This document shows, in pieces, positions 7,743 to 13,827 of a stretch of 51,789 bases of DNA. The DNA is taken from IMG/VR virus record IMGVR_UViG_3300027963_000100, positions 1-51,789 of that record, one strand, 5' to 3'. The notes under the pieces were generated by a model. The model was given only the letters and a program-made list of their open reading frames with translations. It was not told the origin of the DNA and did no database searches. The position numbers were made by a program, and so were the translations under genes. The stretch comes from a virus. How positions within the stretch are numbered: the first letter of the stretch is position 1; each line of letters starts with the position of its first letter.

Positions 7743-8485
7743 TAGTCAGTTTCCTTTTTGTTGGTTTTGTTTTGCCCCAGTCGGTGTCCCAGTTGCAAAA
7801 ATCCCTTTTCAATCAAGCCACGAATCATGGGCACCAGAGCTCGATTGTTCTCAGTTTCGGCTTGCACCAAGCTCTCCACGGCCTGATCCAGGGGTGGATC
7901 AATTGCAGGTGAGGGTGTTTCGAAAATTTTCTTCACTTGTTCAGTGTACACAGTTTCGGGTCTGCTCACGGGCAACACCGTTTCAATTGCAGGCACTGGC
8001 ACAGACACTGGCTCGGGAGTTGGTTCTGGAGTTGGTTCTGGAGTTGGTTCTGGAGTTGGTTCTGGAGTTGGTTCTGGAGTTGGTTCTGGAGTTGGTTCTG
8101 GTTCAGGTTCGGCCATGAGTTCGGGTTCGATCACAGGCTCAGGCTCTGCTGCAGGCACAGAAGTGGCTGCAACTGGCTCTGGCTGTAGTGTTGATACTGC
8201 AGGCGCTGCAGCAGGTGCTGGTGGCGATGCTGGTGCAGCCTGGGCATTCACATGATTGTACAACTGTAGAGCACGAGCCACCACATCTGCTTCGGATGGC
8301 ATGGCGGGCACCGGCGGGAACGGCAATTTCACACCCCGAGTTTTCCAGGCATGGTCACTGTCAGTGGTCCACTGGGTGTAGGCAGCGGCTCGTTGTTTGA
8401 GATAGTCTTCGTTCAGCAGATGTCTAGCCAGCTTCAACATTTCCATGCGCCGGCGTATTTCCACAAATTCAGCTTCGGTGGTCAT
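7742..8485 (-). CDS. Proline-rich stalk protein with PEPT repeats
   Basis: The 247-residue protein has a helical N-terminal domain (residues 1-85). A long Ala/Pro/Glu spacer (about 85-170) follows, with a run of PEPT tetrapeptides encoded by a 12-bp tandem repeat, and then a helical C-terminal part ending in Lys/Asn. The spacer is of the TonB or stalk type: extended and acidic, able to hold two domains apart. I do not recognise the end domains. It overlaps the upstream start codon of the next gene by one base. A virion spacer or tether is possible. Confidence 0.7.
   Translation of the reverse strand: MTTEAEFVEIRRRMEMLKLARHLLNEDYLKQRAAAYTQWTTDSDHAWKTRGVKLPFPPVPAMPSEADVVARALQLYNHVNAQAAPASPPAPAAAPAVSTLQPEPVAATSVPAAEPEPVIEPELMAEPEPEPTPEPTPEPTPEPTPEPTPEPTPEPTPEPVSVPVPAIETVLPVSRPETVYTEQVKKIFETPSPAIDPPLDQAVESLVQAETENNRALVPMIRGLIEKGFLQLGHRLGQNKTNKKETD
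8016..8099 (-). repeat. 12-bp tandem repeat, seven perfect units
   Basis: Seven consecutive perfect copies of GGAGTTGGTTCT (plus-strand sense) encode Pro-Glu-Pro-Thr units on the minus strand within 7742-8485. Perfect identity implies recent slippage, so copy number is expected to vary between relatives. Confidence 0.97.
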
Positions 8486-8486
8486 G

Positions 8487-8723
8487 TTATTTTCCCAAGA
8501 TCATGCTCAGCACGCTGAGTGCAGTGCCTGTTACCAGACTGGCCGCTGCACCCAGCAAAATTCTCATGAACATTCGATTGCGATCGTTGATTTTGGCAAT
8601 TTCAACTTCGCTGCGAGCAATACGATCTTCCAAGGCACGATATCGTTGCTGGGCCATCACAACATGTGCTTCCAGGTCCACAAACTCAATGTTTTTGCCT
8701 TTATCAATGGTGATTACTGACAT
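8487..8723 (-). CDS. Small coiled-coil plus transmembrane protein (holin/XhlA-like)
   Basis: A 78-residue protein: residues 15-48 form an amphipathic, coiled-coil-like helix (LEAHVVMAQQRYRALEDRI), and residues 52-75 are a hydrophobic membrane segment. The helix start matches that of the 44080-44343 protein (LEAHVELCAERYNAIENRL), so the two are paralogs. The architecture (N-terminal coiled coil, C-terminal membrane anchor) is that of XhlA-type haemolysin/holin accessory proteins. A holin-related or membrane-tether role is inference. It sits 1 base before the proline-rich gene. Confidence 0.7.
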   Translation of the reverse strand: MSVITIDKGKNIEFVDLEAHVVMAQQRYRALEDRIARSEVEIAKINDRNRMFMRILLGAAASLVTGTALSVLSMILGK

Positions 8724-8737
8724 GGCTGGCTCCTGGA

Positions 8738-9415
8738 CTATTCAGTAAACGACAGTGGAAACTGTGCCACTATGCCTCGACTGAGTATGTCGGCTATGCT
8801 GGAGTAACCACGGTTCACATGATTGGGTATGCCAGTCACAGCCACCTTGAGTATGTTGTCCAAGGCCACTGAGTCAGCAGCAAAGTCGCTGTCTATTCTG
8901 GCCTGGAAATCCTCCACCCAGAACGCAGTGAGATTGGTCATCATTTCTATCAGCAGGTCTCGTGGATAGTAGGAGGGATTTTGCTGATTGAGATAGTCAG
9001 CCCACTCATAGATCTGCTTGTCCCAGATGGTTCGATACACTTCGATGTCTTTTTTATCCACCAAGGCTTCTACTACCTTGACACCGTTGAGCGTGATCAC
9101 ATTCAACAGATTGCCAATCTTGGTACCCGAAGTGATGCCATAGTAGGGCACAAAGAAATCACCAATGAAGTTGGCATTTCTGCTGAGATTTCGTTCCACA
9201 GCAGGTGTGCTGCTGAGATTGCCCAGCCTACTGACCGAGTAGTTGATCATGCCCAGTGAATATCTGGTCCAATGGGTGCGTGAATCCATTCTAAACACCA
9301 GGGTACGTTCGTTAATCACTGCACTGGGCAAGGGCGGAAGAACACCTGGATTTGACGGTACCATGGCAGCACCGTAGTGTTCTTCTTTGATGTCGTGAGT
9401 GATTTTTTTATACAT
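8738..9415 (-). CDS. Helical-bundle protein with shared MYKK leader
   Basis: The 225-residue product begins MYKKITHDIKEEHYGAAM, the leader shared with genes starting at 5809 and 10120. The body resembles the helical family often mis-named acetylglutamate kinase in Bacillus annotations: an N-terminal WTRY-type segment, a FYG-like FVPYYG, a middle WADYLNQQNP and a final ILSRGIVAQFPLSF. It is distantly similar to 9425-10120, especially in the PYYG segment and the QFP..F end. No kinase motif is visible. I9-K10-E11 would allow leader cleavage. Function unknown; virion cargo or a structural role is plausible. Confidence 0.7.
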   Translation of the reverse strand: MYKKITHDIKEEHYGAAMVPSNPGVLPPLPSAVINERTLVFRMDSRTHWTRYSLGMINYSVSRLGNLSSTPAVERNLSRNANFIGDFFVPYYGITSGTKIGNLLNVITLNGVKVVEALVDKKDIEVYRTIWDKQIYEWADYLNQQNPSYYPRDLLIEMMTNLTAFWVEDFQARIDSDFAADSVALDNILKVAVTGIPNHVNRGYSSIADILSRGIVAQFPLSFTE

Positions 9416-9424
9416 GATGATTTA

Positions 9425-10120
9425 TTATCTAAACTTTTCAGGAAACTGTTGAGTTATCATGAATGCTATTTGACTGGCTAAATCTGGAGCGTTGTTGAAT
9501 GGTGCAAACAGCAACGGTCCATTGGCAATGATCTGTCTGGCTCGTTCAGCTTCGTCAAAGTCTTTTTTCCAATCTTGAACAGCTCGTGAACTGATCTGAT
9601 TCACAACAGCTTGGAAATATTGAGAAAGATATGTCGCAAGTGTAGGATATCGATTGTTCCAATATGTAGTGTTCCATGATGTTATCAGCGCGGCCAAAGC
9701 ATTCATATGATCCAGTGCAGCAGCAGCAGGAGTATTCCAGTCTCCTTTTACCGCAGCAGCAGAAATAGTGTCTTCAATAGACTTGGCAAATTCAGCTATA
9801 TGCCCTACAGCAGCTTCGGCTGCTGGTTTGCCATAGTAAGGTTCAAAAAATGGCCCAAACGCAGCAGTCAGTTCGGTTAGTCGTTGTTTGTTGAATACCA
9901 GTGCCGGATCGTTTGTTCCAGATCCTGTGATCACATTGCGCAAGGCCGTGTTAAATTGATCAAACTGTAATTTCAATTGATTAACAAGTTCCTGTGACCT
10001 TGGTGTTGGTGGCCAGGCAGCATTCATTTTGGCGCCATGATCCACCATTTTCTTGATCTCTTGAGCCATGGGATGGTCAAAGTGTTCTTCCATAATGCTG
10101 TGTGTGACTTTTTTATACAT
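9425..10120 (-). CDS. Helical-bundle protein with shared MYKK leader (paralog)
   Basis: A 231-residue, largely helical protein starting MYKKVTHSIMEEHFDHPMA, nearly the same leader as the 5279-5809 protein. The body matches 8738-9415 in outline: FFEPYYGKP in the middle, a WNNRYPTLATYLSQYF segment, and an end of IAFMITQQFPEKF. This places it in the same helical family, and the pair probably arose by duplication. I9-M10-E11 matches the T4-type prohead cleavage rule. No catalytic residues recognised. It is separated from its neighbour by 9 bases, suggesting one transcript. Confidence 0.7.
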   Translation of the reverse strand: MYKKVTHSIMEEHFDHPMAQEIKKMVDHGAKMNAAWPPTPRSQELVNQLKLQFDQFNTALRNVITGSGTNDPALVFNKQRLTELTAAFGPFFEPYYGKPAAEAAVGHIAEFAKSIEDTISAAAVKGDWNTPAAAALDHMNALAALITSWNTTYWNNRYPTLATYLSQYFQAVVNQISSRAVQDWKKDFDEAERARQIIANGPLLFAPFNNAPDLASQIAFMITQQFPEKFR

Positions 10121-10135
10121 GTTGGTGTTCTCGGT

Positions 10136-10354
10136 TTACCAGCCAATTACTGTGGGCGTGGCAATTTGATTGATGCCAGCTGCTGTGCCGGTGTTGATGA
10201 GACTTTGATTGGCCACGGCACTGCCAATTATGTTGTTGGCAGAATAATTGCCATAACCGCCCCAGCCGCCGCCGTAGCCCCATGCGGGATAGCCATAGGC
10301 TGGATAGGGATAAGGAAAACTTCTATAATATGGATACAAATAACCTGTGTACAT
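10136..10354 (-). CDS. Small Tyr/Gly-rich protein
   Basis: This 72-residue protein has an N-terminal Tyr/Pro/Gly/Trp-rich half (YPYYRSFPYPYPAYGYPAWG) and a C-terminal half ending QSLINTGTAAGINQIATPTV. The C-terminal motif recurs at the ends of the two larger proteins at 10614-11174 and 11407-11952. An AAAGGGG box precedes the ATG. The aromatic-rich part suggests a sticky, low-complexity structural segment. Probably a minor virion component; no enzyme motif. Confidence 0.65.
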   Translation of the reverse strand: MYTGYLYPYYRSFPYPYPAYGYPAWGYGGGWGGYGNYSANNIIGSAVANQSLINTGTAAGINQIATPTVIGW

Positions 10355-10381
10355 GTTGTGCCCCTTTGTTGTTATAATAAA

Positions 10382-10407
10382 AGTGAGTTGGTGTTACCCA
10401 ACTCACT
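10382..10407 (-). terminator. Rho-independent terminator
   Basis: A perfect 10-bp stem (AGTGAGTTGG / CCAACTCACT, at 10382-10391 and 10398-10407) with a 6-base loop is followed on the minus strand by a TTTTATTAT tract. It lies just downstream of the 10419-10598 gene and upstream of 10136-10354. Confidence 0.8.
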
Positions 10408-10418
10408 GGTCGATTTGC

Positions 10419-10598
10419 TTAGATTAACGGATAGCCACCATAGCCGTAGCCATAGTAGGGATAAAAAGAACCCCAGCCGCCTTGATAGGGATAACCTATG
10501 CCAGCTGCCAAGTATCCTCTAGGGTAGCCCCAGCCGCCGTAGCCGCCATAGCCTCCCCAACCTCCCCAGCCTCCGTAACCCCATGTAGATCTATACAT
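10419..10598 (-). CDS. Tiny Gly/Trp/Tyr-rich protein
   Basis: A 59-residue ORF from ATG 10598 to TAA at 10419. It is preceded by a good AAGGAG ribosome-binding site 8 bases upstream and followed by a clear terminator, so I take it as real despite its size. The sequence starts MYRSTWGYGGWGGWGGYGG and stays almost entirely Gly, Trp, Tyr and Pro to the end. Its composition matches the front half of the next protein (10136-10354). Such sequences form flexible or condensate-prone surfaces. Function unknown. Confidence 0.75.
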   Translation of the reverse strand: MYRSTWGYGGWGGWGGYGGYGGWGYPRGYLAAGIGYPYQGGWGSFYPYYGYGYGGYPLI

Positions 10599-10613
10599 AG
10601 AGATACTCCTTGA

Positions 10614-11174
10614 TTAGTTGATACTTGTAGGAGTAGAAGTCTGTGTAGTACCTGTCATGGTGCCTGTGTTGACCAAGCCTTGTGTGCTGATGGCGCTGTT
10701 TAACGCATTCAGTGCACTGTTAGTGCTGGCGCTTTGATAAGCAGCAACAGCACCACCGTAGGCCAGACCCAAACCACCATACAAACCATTCAAGCCTGTG
10801 AGAGCTGTGTTGGTGTTGATCAGGGCTGTGTTCAAGTTTTGTGTGTTCAAACCATTGATCAGACCACGAGTAGCTTCGCCTTGCTCCATGATCAAGCGTT
10901 GTTGAGCAGCAGCAGTAGCACCGATAGCAGCGTCTGTACGACCAGCAGCCAACATGGTTTGCAGTGTGCCTTCGCTGGTGGCTTGCTTGAGGTCAGCCAG
11001 TGCGGATGCATCGTGCAGGGCCACTTGCATGGCACGGTTGTTGATGTCGTTGGTTTGTGCCACTTGCAGTTTGTAGTTTTCAAAGATACTGTCAGACACT
11101 TTGGTCTTGGTGTCTTGAATGTTTTGCAGCAATGAAAAGAACGGATCAGTTGTGAGTGTAGTCATATCAGCCAT
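10614..11174 (-). CDS. Helical protein with Ala/Asn/Thr-rich tail (paralog 1)
   Basis: This 186-residue protein is highly similar along its length to 11407-11952: both contain LTTDPFF, QNIQDTKTKVSDSIFENYK and GLNTQNLNTALINTNTALTG. The first 110 residues look like a long amphipathic helix. The rest is small-residue-rich and ends QGLVNTGTMTGTTQTSTPTS, a tail also found in 10136-10354. AAGGA precedes the ATG. No membrane segment or catalytic motif. Duplicated, probably abundant structural protein of unknown role. Confidence 0.8.
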   Translation of the reverse strand: MADMTTLTTDPFFSLLQNIQDTKTKVSDSIFENYKLQVAQTNDINNRAMQVALHDASALADLKQATSEGTLQTMLAAGRTDAAIGATAAAQQRLIMEQGEATRGLINGLNTQNLNTALINTNTALTGLNGLYGGLGLAYGGAVAAYQSASTNSALNALNSAISTQGLVNTGTMTGTTQTSTPTSIN

Positions 11175-11254
11175 TTTATTAATTCCTTAAATTATAAAAT
11201 TTCCAGGTTATTGGTCCCGGATGTGAGCGCAAAACAGAACCATTCCGCTTTGCC

Positions 11255-11268
11255 ACATTAATACTTAG
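11255..11268 (-). promoter_or_regulatory. Shared upstream motif, candidate operator/promoter site
   Basis: ACATTAATACTTAG (plus sense) lies about 81 bases before the 10614-11174 start and matches 12 of 14 bases with ACACTATTACTTAG at 11993-12006 upstream of the paralogous gene. The TACTTA core resembles NarL-type half-sites (TACYYMT). The rest of the gap 11175-11345 shows no gene. Confidence 0.4.
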
Positions 11269-11345
11269 AACTTTACAGGGTAGTCGATCCACCTGCTTCA
11301 GTATGGATCGCACACCAGTACTAGTGGTAGTAGCATTGGCATGGT

Positions 11346-11378
11346 CAAAAAAAAGACACTGCGGGTGACAGTGTCTTT
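11346..11378 (-). terminator. Rho-independent terminator of 11407-11952
   Basis: A 10-bp perfect stem (AAAGACACTG 11352-11361 / CAGTGTCTTT 11369-11378) with a 7-base loop is followed on the minus strand by an unbroken T run. It lies 28 bases past the stop of 11407-11952, so the two paralogous genes are separate transcription units. Confidence 0.88.
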
Positions 11379-11406
11379 AAAGGCTGCTTGTATACAGCTA
11401 AATCGA

Positions 11407-11952
11407 TCAGCCAATTGACGTGGCTTCGGAAGATTGTACCGTGGCGTTGGCCACGCCAGTGTTGATGAATCTCTGACCACTGGTGGCACTGTTGAGTGCA
11501 TTGATTGCGGTGTTGGTAGATACTGACTGAGCAGCACCCACAGCACCACCATAGGCCAAGCCCAGGCTGCCGTATTGACCGTTGAGGCCAGTGAGTGCAG
11601 TATTGGTGTTGATCAAGGCGGTGTTCAAGTTTTGCGTGTTCAATCCGTTGATCAGGCAACGAGTGGCTTCGCCTTGTTCCATGACCATGCGTTGAGTTTC
11701 GCTGGCAGTTCTGGCAATGGCAGCGTCGGTGCGTTGTGCAGCCAACATGCTTTCCAGGATGCCTTTGCTGACCGCAGCTTTGAGATCAGCAAAGGAAGAT
11801 GTATTGTTTAAGGCCACTTGCATGGCACGGTTGTTGATGTCGTTGCTCTGGGCAACTTGCAGCTTGTAGTTTTCGAATATGCTGTCTGACACCTTGGTCT
11901 TGGTGTCTTGTACATTTTGCAACAGGGCAAAAAATGGATCGGTTGTGAGCAT
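11407..11952 (-). CDS. Helical protein with Ala/Asn/Thr-rich tail (paralog 2)
   Basis: A 181-residue paralog of 10614-11174, lacking its first four residues and starting MLTTDPFFALLQNVQDTKTK. The helical N-terminal region and the NTQNLNTALINTNTALTGL segment are nearly identical. The tail (QRFINTGVANATVQSSEATS) has diverged more. AAAGGAAAC lies upstream of the ATG and a strong terminator follows. With its own upstream motif and terminator it is a monocistronic unit, consistent with strong expression. Role unknown. Confidence 0.8.
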   Translation of the reverse strand: MLTTDPFFALLQNVQDTKTKVSDSIFENYKLQVAQSNDINNRAMQVALNNTSSFADLKAAVSKGILESMLAAQRTDAAIARTASETQRMVMEQGEATRCLINGLNTQNLNTALINTNTALTGLNGQYGSLGLAYGGAVGAAQSVSTNTAINALNSATSGQRFINTGVANATVQSSEATSIG

Positions 11953-11992
11953 GGTAGGTTTCCTTTTCTTGTAAATATGGTAACTCTAGGTT

Positions 11993-12006
11993 ACACTATT
12001 ACTTAG
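11993..12006 (-). promoter_or_regulatory. Shared upstream motif, candidate operator/promoter site
   Basis: ACACTATTACTTAG (plus sense) is the counterpart of the 11255-11268 motif, 41 bases before the 11407-11952 start. The neighbouring LuxR/NarL-type regulator gene makes regulator binding worth testing. Confidence 0.4.
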
Positions 12007-12067
12007 GTATCCACATTTCACAATTGATTCAGCTTCAGTATGACCACGACTGTTGTACTAGAACGGG

Positions 12068-12904
12068 TCAAGCCCGGAGTCCACTGCCACCTGACAGGGC
12101 CAGTTGTGTTCGGTTTCTCACACCATGTGCTCGCATGATGGCACTCACATGAATCTTCACTGTGCTCTCACTGAGACTGAGTGCTCGGGCAATTTGTTTG
12201 TTACTGAGTCCACGATTGCAAATGAGATCACACACCTGTTGTTGTCGATCAGTCAAGCAGATGTTGTGGTCTATGGGCTGTGTCACAGTGGTGCGATTGC
12301 CCGGCAAGTGATCCAAGATATGTAGGGGCCAGTAAGGCACACCTGTGGCCACGGCTGCCATGCCCGCTTGAGTTTCTTCTGCTGAAAATGTGTTGCTGCA
12401 GGGTATGATGCCAAACACTCCGGCTGCTTTCAAATCTTTCACTGTGCCCAGGCGGGTGTTGTTTTCGATCGAAACTGCAATGCGTGGCTGATGTCCGGGT
12501 GTGGCAAGTCTGGCCATGCTTTCCACCATGGATACAAATTCCGCTGCAGTGATTCCGGCCTGTTCAAACACACTCACATGCAGGCCAATGGAGTCGGGCT
12601 GCTGTTGGCCTAGAATATGGGAAAACTTCTCCCAGCATGTGGTTCTCACATAACGGAACAGCACATCACTGTGGGTCAAATATTCCATTGGCAGTGGGGT
12701 CGATACATTGTTTACATATCCCAAATGCAAGGGCCTGGGATCCTGGGCATCAGCAGTGATTGGAATAACATCACCGGCATCATGCTCGGGCTGGTACAGT
12801 TGATATGTTTTTAAATCTTCGGCAATTTTGATAGAGTTCAAGTGCAATCCTCCTGGATCTCTGTAATACTTACTAGGTACTTCGACACAAGTTGGGCCAG
12901 ACAA
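12068..12904 (-). CDS. LuxR/NarL-family transcription regulator
   Basis: The 278-residue protein ends in a clear LuxR/GerE helix-turn-helix: LTDRQQQVCDLICNRGLSNKQIARALSLSESTVKIHVSAIM, about residues 217-258. The middle (about 100-205) reads like a receiver-type alpha/beta fold without the phospho-acceptor pattern: FVSMVESMARL, PRIAVSIEN, and a DLKAAGVFGIIPC segment resembling the usual AGA.GYI.K part. This suggests a pseudo-receiver. The only start I find is TTG 12904, because an in-frame stop lies just upstream; the N-terminus is therefore uncertain. It is divergent from the nuclease/terminase region. It could control its own promoter and the nearby minus-strand genes. Confidence 0.8.
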   Translation of the reverse strand: MSGPTCVEVPSKYYRDPGGLHLNSIKIAEDLKTYQLYQPEHDAGDVIPITADAQDPRPLHLGYVNNVSTPLPMEYLTHSDVLFRYVRTTCWEKFSHILGQQQPDSIGLHVSVFEQAGITAAEFVSMVESMARLATPGHQPRIAVSIENNTRLGTVKDLKAAGVFGIIPCSNTFSAEETQAGMAAVATGVPYWPLHILDHLPGNRTTVTQPIDHNICLTDRQQQVCDLICNRGLSNKQIARALSLSESTVKIHVSAIMRAHGVRNRTQLALSGGSGLRA

Positions 12905-12920
12905 AGTATTAGTAGTACTT
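12904..12920. promoter_or_regulatory. Dyad at the regulator start, candidate autoregulatory operator
   Basis: AAGTA-N7-TACTT is a perfect 5+5 dyad lying on the TTG start of the LuxR-type gene. Its TACTT half-site also occurs in the motifs before the two paralogous genes at 11255 and 11993. No experiment supports binding; this is pattern evidence only. Confidence 0.35.
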
Positions 12921-12930
12921 CAGTAAATCC

Positions 12931-12948
12931 ATGCACTATGTTGTGCAT
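12931..12948. promoter_or_regulatory. Inverted repeat in divergent intergenic region
   Basis: ATGCAC-TATGTT-GTGCAT is a perfect 6+6 dyad in the gap between the regulator and nuclease genes. It could be an operator or a short hairpin. The rest of 12905-13094 contains no gene. Confidence 0.4.
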
Positions 12949-13060
12949 TTGCTATCTACACTACTAATGTAAGTGACCTGGAATTACTGGTCTATCCCAC
13001 GCATGTACTATTTGTGCCTCAATATTGCCAGACTGAACTTTATTGGTAAATCACAGCTGA

Positions 13061-13067
13061 ATAAATA
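13061..13067 (+). promoter_or_regulatory. T4-late-like promoter box (ATAAATA)
   Basis: ATAAATA precedes the nuclease start by 27 bases and matches the core of the T4 late box TATAAATA. It is the only such box in this intergenic region. Confidence 0.45.
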
Positions 13068-13094
13068 GTTGTACACTTTATTCAAGGCGCGTAT

Positions 13095-13820
13095 ATGAAA
13101 CACATCTTTTTTGCCATCATGTTGGCCACGATGGCCAGCACTGCTGCAGCTGACATCAACCGAGACTGCCCACAGTTCACGGTCACAGGTGCACCACAAT
13201 ATCAGCCAAGACCCGGCGATCAAGAACTGTGCAGAACCAACTATGCTGTGATACATCGCTGTGATGTTCGAGCACCGGTGGCAGTGTTTGAGCACCTGAC
13301 TCCTGCTGCCATGTCAGGTCCCGCAAAACGAAAAGACAACTTTCGAGCCGACCCAGATGTTGCGCCACAGTGCCGTGCCACCTTGGCCGACTATGCCACA
13401 GTGGGCCGCACACACGACCGCGGACACATGAGTCCGGCGGCCAACAACACACAAAACGATGCTGTCATGAGCGAGAGTTTCTTGTTGTCAAACATGGTGG
13501 CACAAGTGGCCAACAACAACCGCGGAATATGGAAACAGTTGGAAACCTGGACCCGAGACTGGGCCTCCCGAGGCGGGGATTTTTACATTGTTTCGGGCGG
13601 AATCTATGATGCTGGCCATGCAGTGACAGGTGCAGGCCTGGGTATACCCACCCGCTTGTACAAGATCATTGTGGAAAAAACTTCAGGTCAGGTCATGGCC
13701 TATCTCATGCCCAACACAGCTCTGCCAGTGGCTGACTTGCCCCGTTATCAGACCACTGTGGCCGAAGTGGAACAGGCCACAGGTTTTCAATTTAATTTCA
13801 ACAAACTCACACACAGATAA
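13095..13820 (+). CDS. DNA/RNA non-specific endonuclease with signal peptide (NUC family)
   Basis: The 241-residue protein has the beta-beta-alpha metal nuclease signature DRGHMSPAANN (D108-R109-G110-H111, with following Asn) typical of the Serratia nuclease/EndoG family. Residues 1-19 (MKHIFFAIMLATMASTAAA) are a textbook Sec signal peptide with an Ala-x-Ala end, so it should be exported to the periplasm or outside. Four Cys in the mature part (C25, C46, C56, C93) could form disulfides. An exported nuclease is unusual for a T4-like phage. It might clear competing or released DNA, or feed nucleotides. No strong RBS is visible. Confidence 0.9.
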   Translation: MKHIFFAIMLATMASTAAADINRDCPQFTVTGAPQYQPRPGDQELCRTNYAVIHRCDVRAPVAVFEHLTPAAMSGPAKRKDNFRADPDVAPQCRATLADYATVGRTHDRGHMSPAANNTQNDAVMSESFLLSNMVAQVANNNRGIWKQLETWTRDWASRGGDFYIVSGGIYDAGHAVTGAGLGIPTRLYKIIVEKTSGQVMAYLMPNTALPVADLPRYQTTVAEVEQATGFQFNFNKLTHR

Positions 13821-13827
13821 TTGATTC

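Noticed and set aside
7944-8255. Plus-strand frame with Gly-Ser-Gly-Val repeats
   Set aside because: It is the antisense of the PEPT tandem repeat in 7742-8485; it has no RBS and its repeats come from the minisatellite.
8738-10120. Acetylglutamate kinase annotation
   Set aside because: The Bacillus family with a similar helical pattern is often given that name, but no kinase fold or nucleotide motif is visible here.
10419-10598. Treating the aromatic Gly-rich frame as non-coding low complexity
   Set aside because: AAGGAG RBS, full-length frame, matching composition in the next gene and a terminator right after it favour a real gene.
11175-11345. tRNA or small RNA gene in the 171-bp gap
   Set aside because: I looked for an acceptor stem and a T-loop sequence and found none; the region has short repeats only.
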